NCBI RefSeq assembly: GCF_008370045.1
Contig: NZ_VOBN01000009.1
Location: 124,001 to 188,000, forward strand
Length of the DNA: 64,000 bases
Direction: 5' to 3'
From: Pseudomonas sp. ANT_J12
Lineage (GTDB): Bacteria; Pseudomonadota; Gammaproteobacteria; Pseudomonadales; Pseudomonadaceae
Shown here: piece after piece, positions 8,667-20,802 of the stretch
Layout: every line of letters starts with the position of its first letter
Numbering within the stretch: position 1 is the stretch's first letter
Program-made: the position numbers and the translations under genes
The notes under the pieces: generated by a model
Database searches by the model: none
What the model saw: only the letters and a program-made list of their open reading frames with translations
What the model was told of the DNA's origin: nothing

Positions 8667-10001
8667 TTACGATTCGGTGTGGCCGCTGATGCGCTGGCCC
8701 CAGGCCTTGGCCGTGGCGCACAGTTGTGCTTCATCCAGGCGCGTCAGGCGCTTGTCGTCGAGCAGTTGTTTGCCAGCGACCCATAGGTGTTTCACGCAGT
8801 CGCGGCCAGTGGCGTAGATCAGTTGCGAAACCGGGTCGTAGATCGGTTGCTGGGCCAGGCCGGACAGGTCGAAAGCGACGATGTCCGCAGCCTTGCCGAT
8901 TTCCAGCGAGCCGACTTCGGCTTCGATCCCGAGGGCGCGGGCACCGTTGAGCGTCGCCATGCGCAACGCGCGGTGGGCATCCAGCGCCGTGGCCGAGCCG
9001 GCGACAGCCTTGGCCAGCAACGCCGCGGTGCGGGTTTCGCCGAGCAGGTCGAGGTCATTATTGCTGGCCGCGCCATCGGTGCCGACGGCGACGTTCACCC
9101 CGGCCTGCCACAGGCGTTCCACCGGGCAGAAACCGCTGGCCAGCTTCAGGTTCGATTCCGGGCAATGAATCACATTGGTATTGCTTTCTACCAGCAAGGC
9201 CAGGTCTTCATCGCTGATCTGGGTCATGTGAACCGCCTGGAAGCGCGGCCCGAGCAAGCCCAGGCGCCCGAGGCGGGCCAGCGGGCGCTCGCCGCGCTGC
9301 TCCACCGATTGCTGCACTTCGAAGGCGGTTTCGTGGACGTGCATGTGGATCGCTGCGTCCAGCTCTTCGGCGATGACCCGGATTTTTTCCAGGTTTTCGT
9401 CGCCCACGGTGTAGGGGGCGTGGGGGCCGAAGGTGATTTTGATCCGTTCGTGGTGCTTCAAGTCGCCGAACAGTTCGACGCCCTGACGAATGGCTTCGTC
9501 CGCCGTGGCAGCGCCCGGAATCGGGAAATCGAGGATCGGAATCGCGATTTGCGCGCGAATGCCGCTGTTATGCACGCGTTCGCTGGCAACCTTCGGGAAG
9601 AAATACATGTCAGAGAAGCAGGTGATGCCGCCTTTGAGCTGTTCGGCAATCGCCAGGTCGGTGCCATCGCGCACAAACGCTTCATCGACCCACTTGGCCT
9701 CGGCCGGCCAGATGTGATTTTCCAGCCAGGTCATCAATGGCAGGTCATCGGCCAGACCCCGGAACAGCGTCATCGCCGCGTGGCCATGGGCGTTGATCAG
9801 GCCGGGGGCGAGCAGAACATCCGGCAGCTCGCGAGTTTCAGTCGCGTTACACTTCAGCGCTTCGGCACGCGGACCGATAAATACGATACGACCGTCGCGG
9901 ATGCCCAGGCCGTGCTCTTTGAGGACCACGCCAGCGGGTTCGACGGGTACCAGCCAGGTCGGCAGCAATAATAAGTCGAGCGCAACGGCAGGTTTCGGCA
10001 T
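8667..10001 (-). CDS. mtaD: MtaD-type amidohydrolase, 5'-methylthioadenosine deaminase
   Basis: This 444-residue TRZ/ATZ-family amidohydrolase has the metal site NAHGHAAM (HxH), the later HMHVHE and the GTDGAASNND signature. The family deaminates 5'-methylthioadenosine or S-adenosylhomocysteine. In P. aeruginosa the equivalent gene makes 5'-methylthioinosine from methylthioadenosine. The head-to-head position with mtnA fits this route, because methylthioinosine phosphorolysis yields the substrate of MtnA. The frame is open far upstream, antisense to mtnA, but MPKPAVALD at 10001 is the family start. Substrate choice between MTA and SAH cannot be read from sequence. Confidence 0.9.
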   Translation of the reverse strand: MPKPAVALDLLLLPTWLVPVEPAGVVLKEHGLGIRDGRIVFIGPRAEALKCNATETRELPDVLLAPGLINAHGHAAMTLFRGLADDLPLMTWLENHIWPAEAKWVDEAFVRDGTDLAIAEQLKGGITCFSDMYFFPKVASERVHNSGIRAQIAIPILDFPIPGAATADEAIRQGVELFGDLKHHERIKITFGPHAPYTVGDENLEKIRVIAEELDAAIHMHVHETAFEVQQSVEQRGERPLARLGRLGLLGPRFQAVHMTQISDEDLALLVESNTNVIHCPESNLKLASGFCPVERLWQAGVNVAVGTDGAASNNDLDLLGETRTAALLAKAVAGSATALDAHRALRMATLNGARALGIEAEVGSLEIGKAADIVAFDLSGLAQQPIYDPVSQLIYATGRDCVKHLWVAGKQLLDDKRLTRLDEAQLCATAKAWGQRISGHTES

Positions 10002-10070
10002 CGAGGGTCGGTTCCAGTGCTTTTGTAAAGGATGGCGAAGTATACCCGAGCGTCTTCGCGGGGGGCTCGC

Positions 10071-10076
10071 TATAAT
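10071..10076 (+). promoter_or_regulatory. Candidate -10 box for mtnA
   Basis: A perfect TATAAT lies 33 bp before the preferred mtnA start, in the 108-bp gap between the divergent mtaD and mtnA genes. No good -35 hexamer stands at the right distance, so activity may depend on an activator or the box may be fortuitous. Confidence 0.4.
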
Positions 10077-10109
10077 CGGCGGCTTTTGTTCATGAGTGCG
10101 GGGTGTGGG

Positions 10110-11186
10110 ATGCGCGATCGACTGTTGGCTGCGGAGAAGGTAAAGGCCATCGATTGGCGTGATGGCGCCCTGTACCTGCTGGATCAGCGGATTCTGCCGT
10201 TCGAGGAAACCTGGATCGCCTACACCAGCGCCGCCGGCGTGGCCGAGGCCATTCGCTCGATGGTGGTGCGCGGCGCGCCGGCGATTGGCATCAGCGCTGC
10301 TTATGCCATGGTGCTGTCGGCTCGTGCTCGCATTGCCGAGGGCGGCGACTGGCAGGCCGCGTGGGAAGAGGATTACGCGCTGCTGGCCGATTCCCGTCCG
10401 ACGGCGGTGAATCTGTTCTGGGCCTTGGGTCGCATGCGTGATCGCCTGGACCGTCTCAAGGGCGATGCCGACCCGCTGGCGGCGCTGGAAGCGGAGGCCA
10501 TCGCCATCCACGAAAGCGATCGCGAAGCCAACCTGACCATGGCGCAACTGGGTGTGGACTTGATTCGCAAGCACCAGGGCAACGCCCAGGCGATCCTCAC
10601 CCATTGCAACACCGGTGCCCTGGCCACGGGTGGCTTCGGCACGGCGCTGGGGGTGATTCGCGGTGCGTTCATCGAAGGCATGGTCGAGCGCGTTTACGCC
10701 GACGAAACCCGCCCGTGGCTGCAAGGTTCGCGCTTGACGGCGTGGGAACTGGCCAACGAAGGCATTCCGGTGACGCTCAACGCCGACTCCGCCGCCGCGC
10801 ACATCATGAAGACCAAGGGCATCACCTGGGTCATCGTCGGTGCCGACCGGATCACCGCCAATGGCGACGTGGCCAACAAGATCGGCACCTATCAACTGGC
10901 GGTCAGCGCGATGCACCACGGCGTGCGGTTCATGGTGGTGGCGCCGAGTTCGACCATCGACATGAACCTGGCCAGTGGCGACGACATTCCTATCGAAGAG
11001 CGTGCCGGCAGTGAACTGCTGGACGTTGGCGGCAAGCGCGTCGGGGCAGATGTTGATGCTTTCAATCCAGTGTTTGACGTGACCCCGGCCGACCTGATCG
11101 ATGCCATCGTCACCGAGAAGGGCATCGTCGAGCGGCCGGATACGGCGAAAATGGCGCAGTTGATGTGCCGCAAGCGTCTGCATTGA
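10110..11186 (+). CDS. mtnA: MtnA, S-methyl-5-thioribose-1-phosphate isomerase
   Basis: This 358-residue enzyme of the eIF2B-like family isomerises methylthioribose-1-phosphate to methylthioribulose-1-phosphate in methionine salvage. The catalytic cysteine is in THCNTGALATGG (C166). The catalytic aspartate is in GADRITANGD (D246). The RGAPAIG motif is present near residue 54. The start at 10110 (MRDRLLAAEK) has GGGGTGTGGG just before it. ATG at 10092 is in frame and less likely. It is divergent from mtaD and lies upstream of gyrA, as in other pseudomonads. Confidence 0.96.
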   Translation: MRDRLLAAEKVKAIDWRDGALYLLDQRILPFEETWIAYTSAAGVAEAIRSMVVRGAPAIGISAAYAMVLSARARIAEGGDWQAAWEEDYALLADSRPTAVNLFWALGRMRDRLDRLKGDADPLAALEAEAIAIHESDREANLTMAQLGVDLIRKHQGNAQAILTHCNTGALATGGFGTALGVIRGAFIEGMVERVYADETRPWLQGSRLTAWELANEGIPVTLNADSAAAHIMKTKGITWVIVGADRITANGDVANKIGTYQLAVSAMHHGVRFMVVAPSSTIDMNLASGDDIPIEERAGSELLDVGGKRVGADVDAFNPVFDVTPADLIDAIVTEKGIVERPDTAKMAQLMCRKRLH

Positions 11187-11211
11187 CGGTATTTGGTGTC
11201 AGTTAAAAGGC

Positions 11212-11276
11212 CTTCGCGGGCAAGCCTCGCTCCTACAGGAATGTGGAATCTGTAGGAGCGAGGCTTGCCCGCGAAG
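11212..11276. repeat. REPIN-like inverted repeat, family B, copy 1
   Basis: Inverted arms starting CTTCGCGGGCAAGCCTCGCT flank a short centre. The same element recurs at 54602-54674 and 58728-58795. It lies directly after mtnA, where it may also stop transcription. Confidence 0.85.
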
Positions 11277-11610
11277 AACGATGACTCGATCTCTCCTCCC
11301 TACTGCCTCATATTCTGCTAGCGAATCGAGGGTTGTGCCGGCTCTAAGCCTCTCTCGTCGCCGTTAAGCCTGTCACCGGTCAACTAACTATGCTCCATGC
11401 GCATCAGGGGGATAGGTGCGTGGCGGCTCTTGTGATAACATCCGGCGTTTTCCGAGGCACTCCCACGGGGTTGTCTTTACTGCGCAGATCCATGGCATAA
11501 CTCGTTGATTTGTCGTAAGTCGGTGCATGGCACTCAGCCGTCATCGGCGAGCTTCGTTCGTCCCGAATGGATGTGACGAAGTTTCACCAGAAAAAGGAAT
11601 CAGGCTTCTC
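11277..11610 (+). other. gyrA upstream region without a gene
   Basis: No convincing gene is seen here. The in-frame extension of gyrA back to 11527 lacks protein-like character. A GATAAC preceded by TTGT at about 11429-11440 could be an extended -10 box for gyrA, but no matching -35 was found. Confidence 0.35.
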
Positions 11611-14274
<2,664 letters not shown>

Positions 14275-14285
14275 GCGGACAAACA

Positions 14286-14309
14286 GGGGGCGGATGAGAA
14301 TTCGCCCCC
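14286..14309 (+). terminator. gyrA intrinsic terminator
   Basis: GGGGGCG (14286-14292) pairs with CGCCCCC (14303-14309) and is followed by TTCTTGTTTCT, twelve bases after the gyrA stop codon. Confidence 0.75.
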
Positions 14310-14371
14310 TTCTTGTTTCTCCGCAATGAAATATCGACACCCATGGAGATCCGTGTGGGTGCCGGGCTTTT

Positions 14372-14500
14372 GTGGCGAGGGGGCTTGCCCCCGTTGGGGT
14401 GCGAAGCGCCCCTGAAACCAGTCGCCGTTATCTTGCATGAGAACGTGGTGACCGGTTTGCGATTGCTTCGCAATCGAACGGGGGCAAGCCCCCTCGCCAC
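14372..14500. repeat. REPIN-like inverted repeat, family A, copy 2
   Basis: The arms GTGGCGAGGGGGCTTGCCCC (14372 onward) and their complement ending at 14500 match copy 1 at 7092-7210. The centre differs in sequence but keeps short GCGAAGCG and GATTGCTTCGCAATC palindromes. It occupies most of the gyrA-serC gap, where I see no gene. Confidence 0.85.
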
Positions 14501-14577
14501 AGGCAAGCCCGCTCCCGCATTGGGTCTGTGTCGACTGATATGTTTGTACGATCCACCAAATCAGAGCGAGATTGGAT

Positions 14578-15663
14578 GTGAGCAAGAGAGCCTATAACTT
14601 CTGTGCCGGTCCTGCGGCGCTGCCTGAAGCTGTCCTGAAGCGCGCTCAGGGGGAACTCCTCGATTGGCACGGCAAGGGCCTGTCGGTCATGGAAATGAGC
14701 CATCGCAGCGATGAGTTCGTGTCCATCGCGACCAAGGCCGAGCAGGATCTGCGTGATCTGCTGAATATCCCCTCGAACTATAAAGTGCTGTTCCTGCAAG
14801 GCGGCGCCAGTCAGCAATTTGCCCAGATTCCGCTGAACCTGTTGCCTGAGGGCGGCTCGGCTGACTATATCGACACCGGTATCTGGTCGCAGAAAGCCAT
14901 CGAAGAAGCTTCGCGCTACGGCCACGTCAACGTTGCCGCTACCGCCAAGCCTTACGACTATTTCGCCATTCCCGGCCAGAACGAATGGAAGCTGTCGAAA
15001 GACGCGGCCTACGTTCATTACGCGCCGAACGAAACCATCGGCGGCCTGGAATTCAACTGGATCCCGGAAACCGGCGACGTTCCGCTGGTGGCCGACATGT
15101 CTTCGGACATCCTCTCGCGTCCGGTGGACATCTCGCGTTTCGGCATGATCTACGCCGGCGCCCAGAAGAACATCGGCCCAAGCGGCATCCTGGTCAACAT
15201 CGTGCGCGAAGACCTGCTCGGTCACGCCCGTTCGCTGTGCCCGACCATGCTCAATTACAAGGTCGCGGCCGATAACGGCTCGATGTACAACACCCCTCCG
15301 ACCCTGGCCTGGTACTTGTCGGGCCTGGTATTCGAGTGGCTGAAAGAGCAGGGTGGTGTTGAAGCCATTGGCAAGCTCAATGAAGTCAAACAGCGCACGT
15401 TGTACGATTTCATCGACGCCAGCGGCCTGTACAGCAACCCGATCAACAAGTCGGACCGCTCGTGGATGAACGTGCCGTTCCGTTTGGCCGACGATCGCCT
15501 GGACAAGCCATTCCTGGCCGGCGCCGACGAACGTGGCCTGCTGAACCTCAAGGGTCACCGTTCCGTGGGCGGCATGCGCGCCTCCATCTATAACGCCGTC
15601 GATATCGTTGCGGTCAACGCACTGATTTCGTACATGGCAGAGTTCGAGAAGGAACATGGCTAA
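14578..15663 (+). CDS. serC: Phosphoserine aminotransferase
   Basis: This 361-residue class V PLP aminotransferase makes phosphoserine for serine synthesis and also acts in pyridoxal phosphate synthesis. The sequence opens with the hallmark YNFCAGPA. The GGASQQF phosphate-binding motif and the PLP-lysine region AGAQKNIGPSG are clear. The best start is GTG at 14578 (SKRAYNF). A TTG two codons upstream is also open. It is the first gene of the serC-pheA-hisC-tyrA/aroA-cmk-rpsA row. Its TAA overlaps the pheA ATG by one base, so translation is probably coupled. Confidence 0.97.
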   Translation: MSKRAYNFCAGPAALPEAVLKRAQGELLDWHGKGLSVMEMSHRSDEFVSIATKAEQDLRDLLNIPSNYKVLFLQGGASQQFAQIPLNLLPEGGSADYIDTGIWSQKAIEEASRYGHVNVAATAKPYDYFAIPGQNEWKLSKDAAYVHYAPNETIGGLEFNWIPETGDVPLVADMSSDILSRPVDISRFGMIYAGAQKNIGPSGILVNIVREDLLGHARSLCPTMLNYKVAADNGSMYNTPPTLAWYLSGLVFEWLKEQGGVEAIGKLNEVKQRTLYDFIDASGLYSNPINKSDRSWMNVPFRLADDRLDKPFLAGADERGLLNLKGHRSVGGMRASIYNAVDIVAVNALISYMAEFEKEHG

Positions 15664-16757
15664 TGTCTGAGCAAGAACTCAAGGCACTGCGCGTTCGCAT
15701 TGATGCCCTGGACACCAAAGTCCTGGAGCTGATCAGCGAGCGTGCACGCTGCGCCCAGGAAGTTGCGCGAGTAAAGATGGCCTTGCTGGCCGAAGGCGAA
15801 GTGCCGGTGTTCTATCGTCCTGAGCGCGAAGCTCAGGTGCTCAAGCGCGTGATGGAGCGTAACCAGGGCCCGTTGGGCAACGAAGAGATGGCGCGGTTGT
15901 TCCGCGAAATCATGTCCTCGTGCCTGGCCCTCGAGCAGCCGCTGAAAGTGGCTTACCTCGGCCCAGAAGGTACGTTTACCCAGGCCGCGGCCATGAAGCA
16001 TTTTGGCCACGCCGTGATCAGCAAGCCGATGGCGGCGATCGACGAAGTGTTCCGTGAAGTGGCGGCCGGTGCGGTGAACTTTGGCGTGGTTCCGGTGGAA
16101 AACTCCACCGAAGGCGCGGTCAACCACACCCTCGACAGCTTCCTGGAACACGACATGGTGATCTGCGGTGAAGTCGAGCTGCGAATTCACCATCACCTGT
16201 TGGTCGGTGAAAACACCAAGACCGACAGCATCAGTCGCATTTATTCCCACGCCCAGTCCCTGGCCCAGTGCCGCAAGTGGCTGGACGCCCATTACCCGAA
16301 TGTCGAGCGCGTGGCGGTGTCCAGCAACGCCGAAGCGGCCAAGCGGGTCAAGGGTGAGTGGAACTCGGCGGCGATTGCCGGCGACATGGCTGCAGGCTTG
16401 TACGGGCTGACCCGTCTGGCCGAGAAAATCGAGGATCGCCCGGACAACTCCACGCGATTCCTGATGATCGGCAGTCAGGAAGTGCCGCCGACCGGCGACG
16501 ACAAAACCTCGATCATCGTCTCCATGAGCAACAAACCCGGCGCACTGCACGAGTTGCTGGTGCCGTTCCACGACAACGGCATCGATCTGACACGAATCGA
16601 GACCCGTCCGTCGCGCAGCGGTAAATGGACCTACGTGTTCTTCATCGACTTCGTCGGCCACCACCGTGATCCATTGATCAAAGGCGTGCTGGAAAAGATC
16701 AGTCAGGAAGCAGTAGCACTCAAAGTGCTGGGTTCCTACCCGAAAGCAGTTCTCTAA
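15663..16757 (+). CDS. pheA: Chorismate mutase-prephenate dehydratase (P-protein)
   Basis: This 364-residue bifunctional enzyme takes chorismate to prephenate and then to phenylpyruvate for phenylalanine. The N-terminal 90 residues form an AroQ-type mutase helix bundle. The prephenate dehydratase follows, with PVENSTEGAV and the DNSTRF catalytic motif. A C-terminal ACT domain (KPGALHELL, then ESRP-like TRPSR) provides feedback inhibition by phenylalanine. Its ATG shares a base with the serC stop, and hisC starts ten bases after its end. Confidence 0.98.
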   Translation: MSEQELKALRVRIDALDTKVLELISERARCAQEVARVKMALLAEGEVPVFYRPEREAQVLKRVMERNQGPLGNEEMARLFREIMSSCLALEQPLKVAYLGPEGTFTQAAAMKHFGHAVISKPMAAIDEVFREVAAGAVNFGVVPVENSTEGAVNHTLDSFLEHDMVICGEVELRIHHHLLVGENTKTDSISRIYSHAQSLAQCRKWLDAHYPNVERVAVSSNAEAAKRVKGEWNSAAIAGDMAAGLYGLTRLAEKIEDRPDNSTRFLMIGSQEVPPTGDDKTSIIVSMSNKPGALHELLVPFHDNGIDLTRIETRPSRSGKWTYVFFIDFVGHHRDPLIKGVLEKISQEAVALKVLGSYPKAVL

Positions 16758-16767
16758 GGGGTAGCAA

Positions 16768-17880
16768 ATGAGTGGTGACTTCCTCGCTCTGGCACAGCCG
16801 GGCGTGCAACAACTTTCGCCGTACGTTCCGGGCAAGCCTGTGGACGAACTGGCGCGCGAACTAAATATCGATCCGGCGAAAATCGTCAAACTGGCCAGCA
16901 ACGAAAACCCGCTGGGCGCCAGTCCCAAGGCGCTGGCTGCGATTCGTGAAGAATTGGCCGAGCTGACCCGCTATCCCGATGGCAATGGTTTTGCACTCAA
17001 GACCCTGCTGGCCGAGCAGTGCCGCGTCGAGCTGAATCAAGTGACGCTGGGCAACGGTTCCAACGACATTCTGGAGCTGGTCGCGCGTGCTTATCTGGCG
17101 CCGGGCCTGAATGCGGTGTTCAGCGAGCACGCGTTCGCGGTCTACCCGATCGTGACCCAGGCCGTGGGTGCTGACGCACGCGTGATCCCTGCCAAAGACT
17201 GGGGTCATGATCTGCCGGCCATGCTGGCCGCGATTGATGCCGACACTCGCGTGGTGTTCATCGCCAACCCGAACAACCCGACCGGGACCTGGTTCGGCGC
17301 CGAAGCGCTGGACGAATTCCTCCAGGACGTCCCGGCCCACGTGCTGGTGGTGCTGGACGAGGCCTACATCGAATACGCCGAAGGCAGCGACTTGCCGGAT
17401 GGCCTGGACTTCCTCGCGGCGTATCCGAACCTGCTGGTCTCGCGCACGTTTTCCAAGGCCTATGGCCTGGCGGCGCTGCGGGTCGGTTATGGCTTGTCCA
17501 CCGCCGTTGTCGCTGATGTGCTGAACCGCGTACGTCAGCCATTCAACGTCAACAGCCTGGCCTTGGCCGCTGCGTGCGCGGCATTGCAGGACGCCGAATA
17601 CCTGGCTGAAAGCCGTCGCCTTAACGAAGCCGGCATGCTGCAGCTGCAAGCGGGTTTCCGTGAGCTGGGGCTGAGCTGGATTCCGTCCAAGGGCAACTTC
17701 ATCTGCGTTGACCTGGGGCAGGTCGCTGCACCGGTCTTCCAGGGCTTGCTGCGCGAAGGCGTGATCGTGCGCCCGGTGGCCAATTACGGCATGCCGAACC
17801 ACTTGCGCATCACCATCGGTCTGCCGGCTGAAAACAGTCGCTTCCTTGAGGCACTGACCAAGGTTCTGGCTCGTGGTTGA
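16768..17880 (+). CDS. hisC: Histidinol-phosphate aminotransferase (HisC2 type)
   Basis: This 370-residue class I/II PLP aminotransferase carries the lysine motif SRTFSKAYGLAALR and the NPNNPTG substrate-pocket motif. In pseudomonads this second hisC copy sits in the aromatic operon, and such enzymes also act on aromatic amino acids. A role in tyrosine and phenylalanine transamination is therefore likely, an inference from context. The start ATG at 16768 has GGGGTAG before it. The stop lies 28 bp before the preferred start of tyrA-aroA. Confidence 0.95.
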   Translation: MSGDFLALAQPGVQQLSPYVPGKPVDELARELNIDPAKIVKLASNENPLGASPKALAAIREELAELTRYPDGNGFALKTLLAEQCRVELNQVTLGNGSNDILELVARAYLAPGLNAVFSEHAFAVYPIVTQAVGADARVIPAKDWGHDLPAMLAAIDADTRVVFIANPNNPTGTWFGAEALDEFLQDVPAHVLVVLDEAYIEYAEGSDLPDGLDFLAAYPNLLVSRTFSKAYGLAALRVGYGLSTAVVADVLNRVRQPFNVNSLALAAACAALQDAEYLAESRRLNEAGMLQLQAGFRELGLSWIPSKGNFICVDLGQVAAPVFQGLLREGVIVRPVANYGMPNHLRITIGLPAENSRFLEALTKVLARG

Positions 17881-17908
17881 TGTCACTGCACTGCAATCTG
17901 CTGAACCT

Positions 17909-20116
17909 ATGATCGGGCGCCTGGTGGTGGTCGGTCTGGGGTTGATCGGTGGTTCGTTTGCCAAGGGGTTGCGCGAAAGTGGCCTGTGCCGCGAAGTGGT
18001 CGGGGTCGATCTCGATCCGCAGTCGCGCAAGTTGGCAGTTGAGTTGGGTGTTGTGGATCGCTGCGAAGAAGACCTGGCTGTTGCTTGCCAGGGGGCTGAC
18101 GTGATCCAGCTCGCCGTGCCAATTCTTGCCATGGAAAAAATGCTTGGCCGTTTGGCGGGCATGGACCTGGGGCAAGCGATCCTGACCGACGTCGGCAGCG
18201 CCAAAGGCAATGTGGTGCGTGCGGCCACCGCAGCGTTCGGCGGCATGCCGGCGCGTTTCGTGCCGGGGCATCCGATTGCCGGCTCCGAGCAGAGCGGGGT
18301 GGAAGCCTCCAATGCCGAGCTGTTCCGTCGCCATAAAGTGATTTTGACGCCGCTGGATCAAACCGATCCGGCAGCCCTGGCCGTGGTCGACCGTTTGTGG
18401 CGCGAATTGGGTGCCGATGTCGAGCACATGCAGGTCGAGCGCCACGACGAAGTGTTGGCGGCGACCAGCCATTTGCCGCACCTGTTGGCGTTCGGTTTGG
18501 TCGATTCACTGGCCAAGCGCAATGAAAATCTTGAGATCTTCCGTTACGCTGCGGGCGGTTTTCGCGATTTCACAAGAATCGCCGGAAGCGACCCGGTCAT
18601 GTGGCACGACATCTTCCTCGCCAACCGCGAAGCTGTCCTGCGCACACTCGATACATTTCGCAGCGACCTCGACGCCTTGCGCGACGCGGTCGATGCAGGG
18701 GATGGGCATCAATTGCTGGGCGTGTTCACGCGCGCCCGGGTTGCCCGCGAACATTTCAGTAAAATCCTGGCCCGCCGGGCTTATGTGGACGCTATGAACT
18801 CCAACGACCTGATTTTCCTGGGACAACCTGGTGGCCGCCTGACTGGGCGGATTCGTGTACCGGGCGACAAGTCCATTTCCCACCGTTCGATCATGCTCGG
18901 CTCCCTGGCCGAAGGCACCACCGAAGTGGAAGGTTTCCTTGAGGGCGAAGATGCCCTGGCGACCTTGCAAGCCGTCCGCGACATGGGCGTCGTGATCGAA
19001 GGTCCGCACCACGGTCGTGTGACCATTCACGGTGTCGGCCTGCATGGCCTGAAGCCTGCGCCAGGTCCGATCTATCTGGGCAACTCCGGTACTTCGATGC
19101 GTCTGCTGTCCGGCCTGTTGGCTGCGCAGAGTTTCGACAGCACGCTGACCGGTGATGCCTCGCTGTCCAAGCGCCCGATGAATCGCGTGGCCAACCCGCT
19201 GCGTGAGATGGGCGCCGTGATCGAAACCGCAGCAGAAGGTCGTCCGCCGATGACCATTCGCGGCGGCAACAAGCTTAAAGGCCTGACCTACACCATGCCG
19301 ATGGCCAGTGCCCAGGTTAAGTCCTGCCTGCTGCTGGCTGGCCTGTACGCTGAAGGCAAGACCACCGTCACCGAGCCAGCGCCGACCCGCGATCACACCG
19401 AGCGCATGCTGCGTGGCTTCGGCTACCCGGTGACGGTCAATGGCGCCACGGCGTCGGTCGAGTCCGGCCACAAGCTGACTGCGACCCACATCGAAGTGCC
19501 GGGCGACATCTCGTCGTCGGCGTTCTTCCTGGTCGCCGCATCCATCGCCGAGGGTTCGGAGCTGGTGCTCGAACACGTTGGCATCAACCCGACCCGGACT
19601 GGCGTGATCGACATCCTGCGTCTGATGGGCGCCGACATCACCCTGGAAAACCAGCGTGAAGTCGGTGGCGAGCCTGTAGCCGACCTGCGCGTGCGAGCAG
19701 CTAAACTCAAGGGTATCGAGATTCCCGAGGCGCTGGTTCCACTGGCCATCGACGAGTTCCCGGTGTTGTTCGTGGCGGCGGCCTGTGCCGAAGGGCGCAC
19801 CATCTTGCGCGGTGCCGAAGAGCTGCGAGTCAAGGAGTCGGACCGGATCCAGGTCATGGCCGACGGCTTGCTGGCGTTGGGCGTGAAGTGCGAGCCGACC
19901 CCGGACGGCATCATCATCGACGGCGGCCTGATCGGCGGCGGCGAAGTGCACGGTCACGGCGATCACCGGATTGCGATGGCCTTCAGCGTGGCTTCGTTGC
20001 GCGCCACGGCACCGATCCGCATCCATGATTGCGCCAACGTCGCGACTTCGTTTCCGAATTTCCTCGCGCTGTGCGCGCAGGTCGGTATCCGTGTTGCACA
20101 AGAGGCTCAGTCGTGA
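17909..20116 (+). CDS. tyrA-aroA: Fused prephenate dehydrogenase / EPSP synthase
   Basis: This 735-residue fusion has two parts. Residues 1 to about 290 are a TyrA-type prephenate/arogenate dehydrogenase with the NAD motif GLGLIGGS. The remainder is an AroA 5-enolpyruvylshikimate-3-phosphate synthase, with GDKSISHR and LGNSGTSMRLL and the C-terminal GDHRIAMA. The fusion is normal for Pseudomonas. The frame is open back to a GTG at 17873 inside hisC, but MIGRLVVVG at 17909 fits the family start. The last bases overlap the GTG of cmk by four. Confidence 0.96.
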   Translation: MIGRLVVVGLGLIGGSFAKGLRESGLCREVVGVDLDPQSRKLAVELGVVDRCEEDLAVACQGADVIQLAVPILAMEKMLGRLAGMDLGQAILTDVGSAKGNVVRAATAAFGGMPARFVPGHPIAGSEQSGVEASNAELFRRHKVILTPLDQTDPAALAVVDRLWRELGADVEHMQVERHDEVLAATSHLPHLLAFGLVDSLAKRNENLEIFRYAAGGFRDFTRIAGSDPVMWHDIFLANREAVLRTLDTFRSDLDALRDAVDAGDGHQLLGVFTRARVAREHFSKILARRAYVDAMNSNDLIFLGQPGGRLTGRIRVPGDKSISHRSIMLGSLAEGTTEVEGFLEGEDALATLQAVRDMGVVIEGPHHGRVTIHGVGLHGLKPAPGPIYLGNSGTSMRLLSGLLAAQSFDSTLTGDASLSKRPMNRVANPLREMGAVIETAAEGRPPMTIRGGNKLKGLTYTMPMASAQVKSCLLLAGLYAEGKTTVTEPAPTRDHTERMLRGFGYPVTVNGATASVESGHKLTATHIEVPGDISSSAFFLVAASIAEGSELVLEHVGINPTRTGVIDILRLMGADITLENQREVGGEPVADLRVRAAKLKGIEIPEALVPLAIDEFPVLFVAAACAEGRTILRGAEELRVKESDRIQVMADGLLALGVKCEPTPDGIIIDGGLIGGGEVHGHGDHRIAMAFSVASLRATAPIRIHDCANVATSFPNFLALCAQVGIRVAQEAQS

Positions 20117-20802
20117 TTATCAAGCCACCGGTCATCACCATCGACGGCCCTAGCGGTTCGGGCAAGGGCACTATTGCCGGGATTCTGGCAAAGCGCCTGG
20201 GCTGGTGCCTGCTGGATTCCGGTGCGTTGTATCGCCTCCTGGCATTCGCGGCGCGCAATCATGGTGTCGATCTGACCAATGAAGAGTCGTTGAAGCTGTT
20301 GGCCGCTCATCTGGACGTGCAGTTCGTCGGCGCGACGGAAGGGCATCCGCAGCGGATCATTCTCGAAGGTGACGATGTTACCGATGATCTGCGCAATGAG
20401 CAGGTCGGCGCCTGGGCTTCCCAGGTCGCTGCGCTGCCGGCGGTGCGCGACGCATTGCTGCAGCGCCAGCGGGCGTTTCAGGAGCCACCGGGCCTGGTGG
20501 CCGATGGTCGCGACATGGGCACGGTGGTATTTCCCGATGCGCCGCTGAAGATATTCCTCACTGCCAGTGCCGAGGAGCGTGCGCGCCGTCGATACTTGCA
20601 GTTGAAGGGCAAAGTCGATGGTGTTAGTCTGTCGAGTCTGCTAGATGAGATACGTGTCCGCGATGAGCGTGACACCCAGCGAGCGGTAGCCCCGCTCAAA
20701 CCGGCGGCTGACGCCATACAGCTGGATTCCACGGAATTATCCATCGATCAGGTGCTGGAACGCATCATGAGTGAAATCGCCATTCGCGATATCACCGGGT
20801 GA
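20113..20802 (+). CDS. cmk: Cytidylate kinase
   Basis: This 229-residue P-loop kinase phosphorylates CMP and dCMP. The Walker A motif GPSGSGKGT is near residue 11, followed by DSGALYR and the GRDMGTVVF substrate loop. The start is GTG at 20113, overlapping the tyrA-aroA stop by four bases (GTGA), which suggests coupling. It precedes rpsA, a pairing conserved in many proteobacteria. Confidence 0.97.
   Translation: MIIKPPVITIDGPSGSGKGTIAGILAKRLGWCLLDSGALYRLLAFAARNHGVDLTNEESLKLLAAHLDVQFVGATEGHPQRIILEGDDVTDDLRNEQVGAWASQVAALPAVRDALLQRQRAFQEPPGLVADGRDMGTVVFPDAPLKIFLTASAEERARRRYLQLKGKVDGVSLSSLLDEIRVRDERDTQRAVAPLKPAADAIQLDSTELSIDQVLERIMSEIAIRDITG

Noticed and set aside
10002..11183. Upstream extension of mtaD antisense to mtnA
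   Set aside because: Family length and the MPKPAVALD start fix the gene start at 10001; the extension lies wholly over mtnA.
18506..20101. Antisense frame over tyrA-aroA
   Set aside because: It is a shadow of the strongly conserved fusion enzyme.
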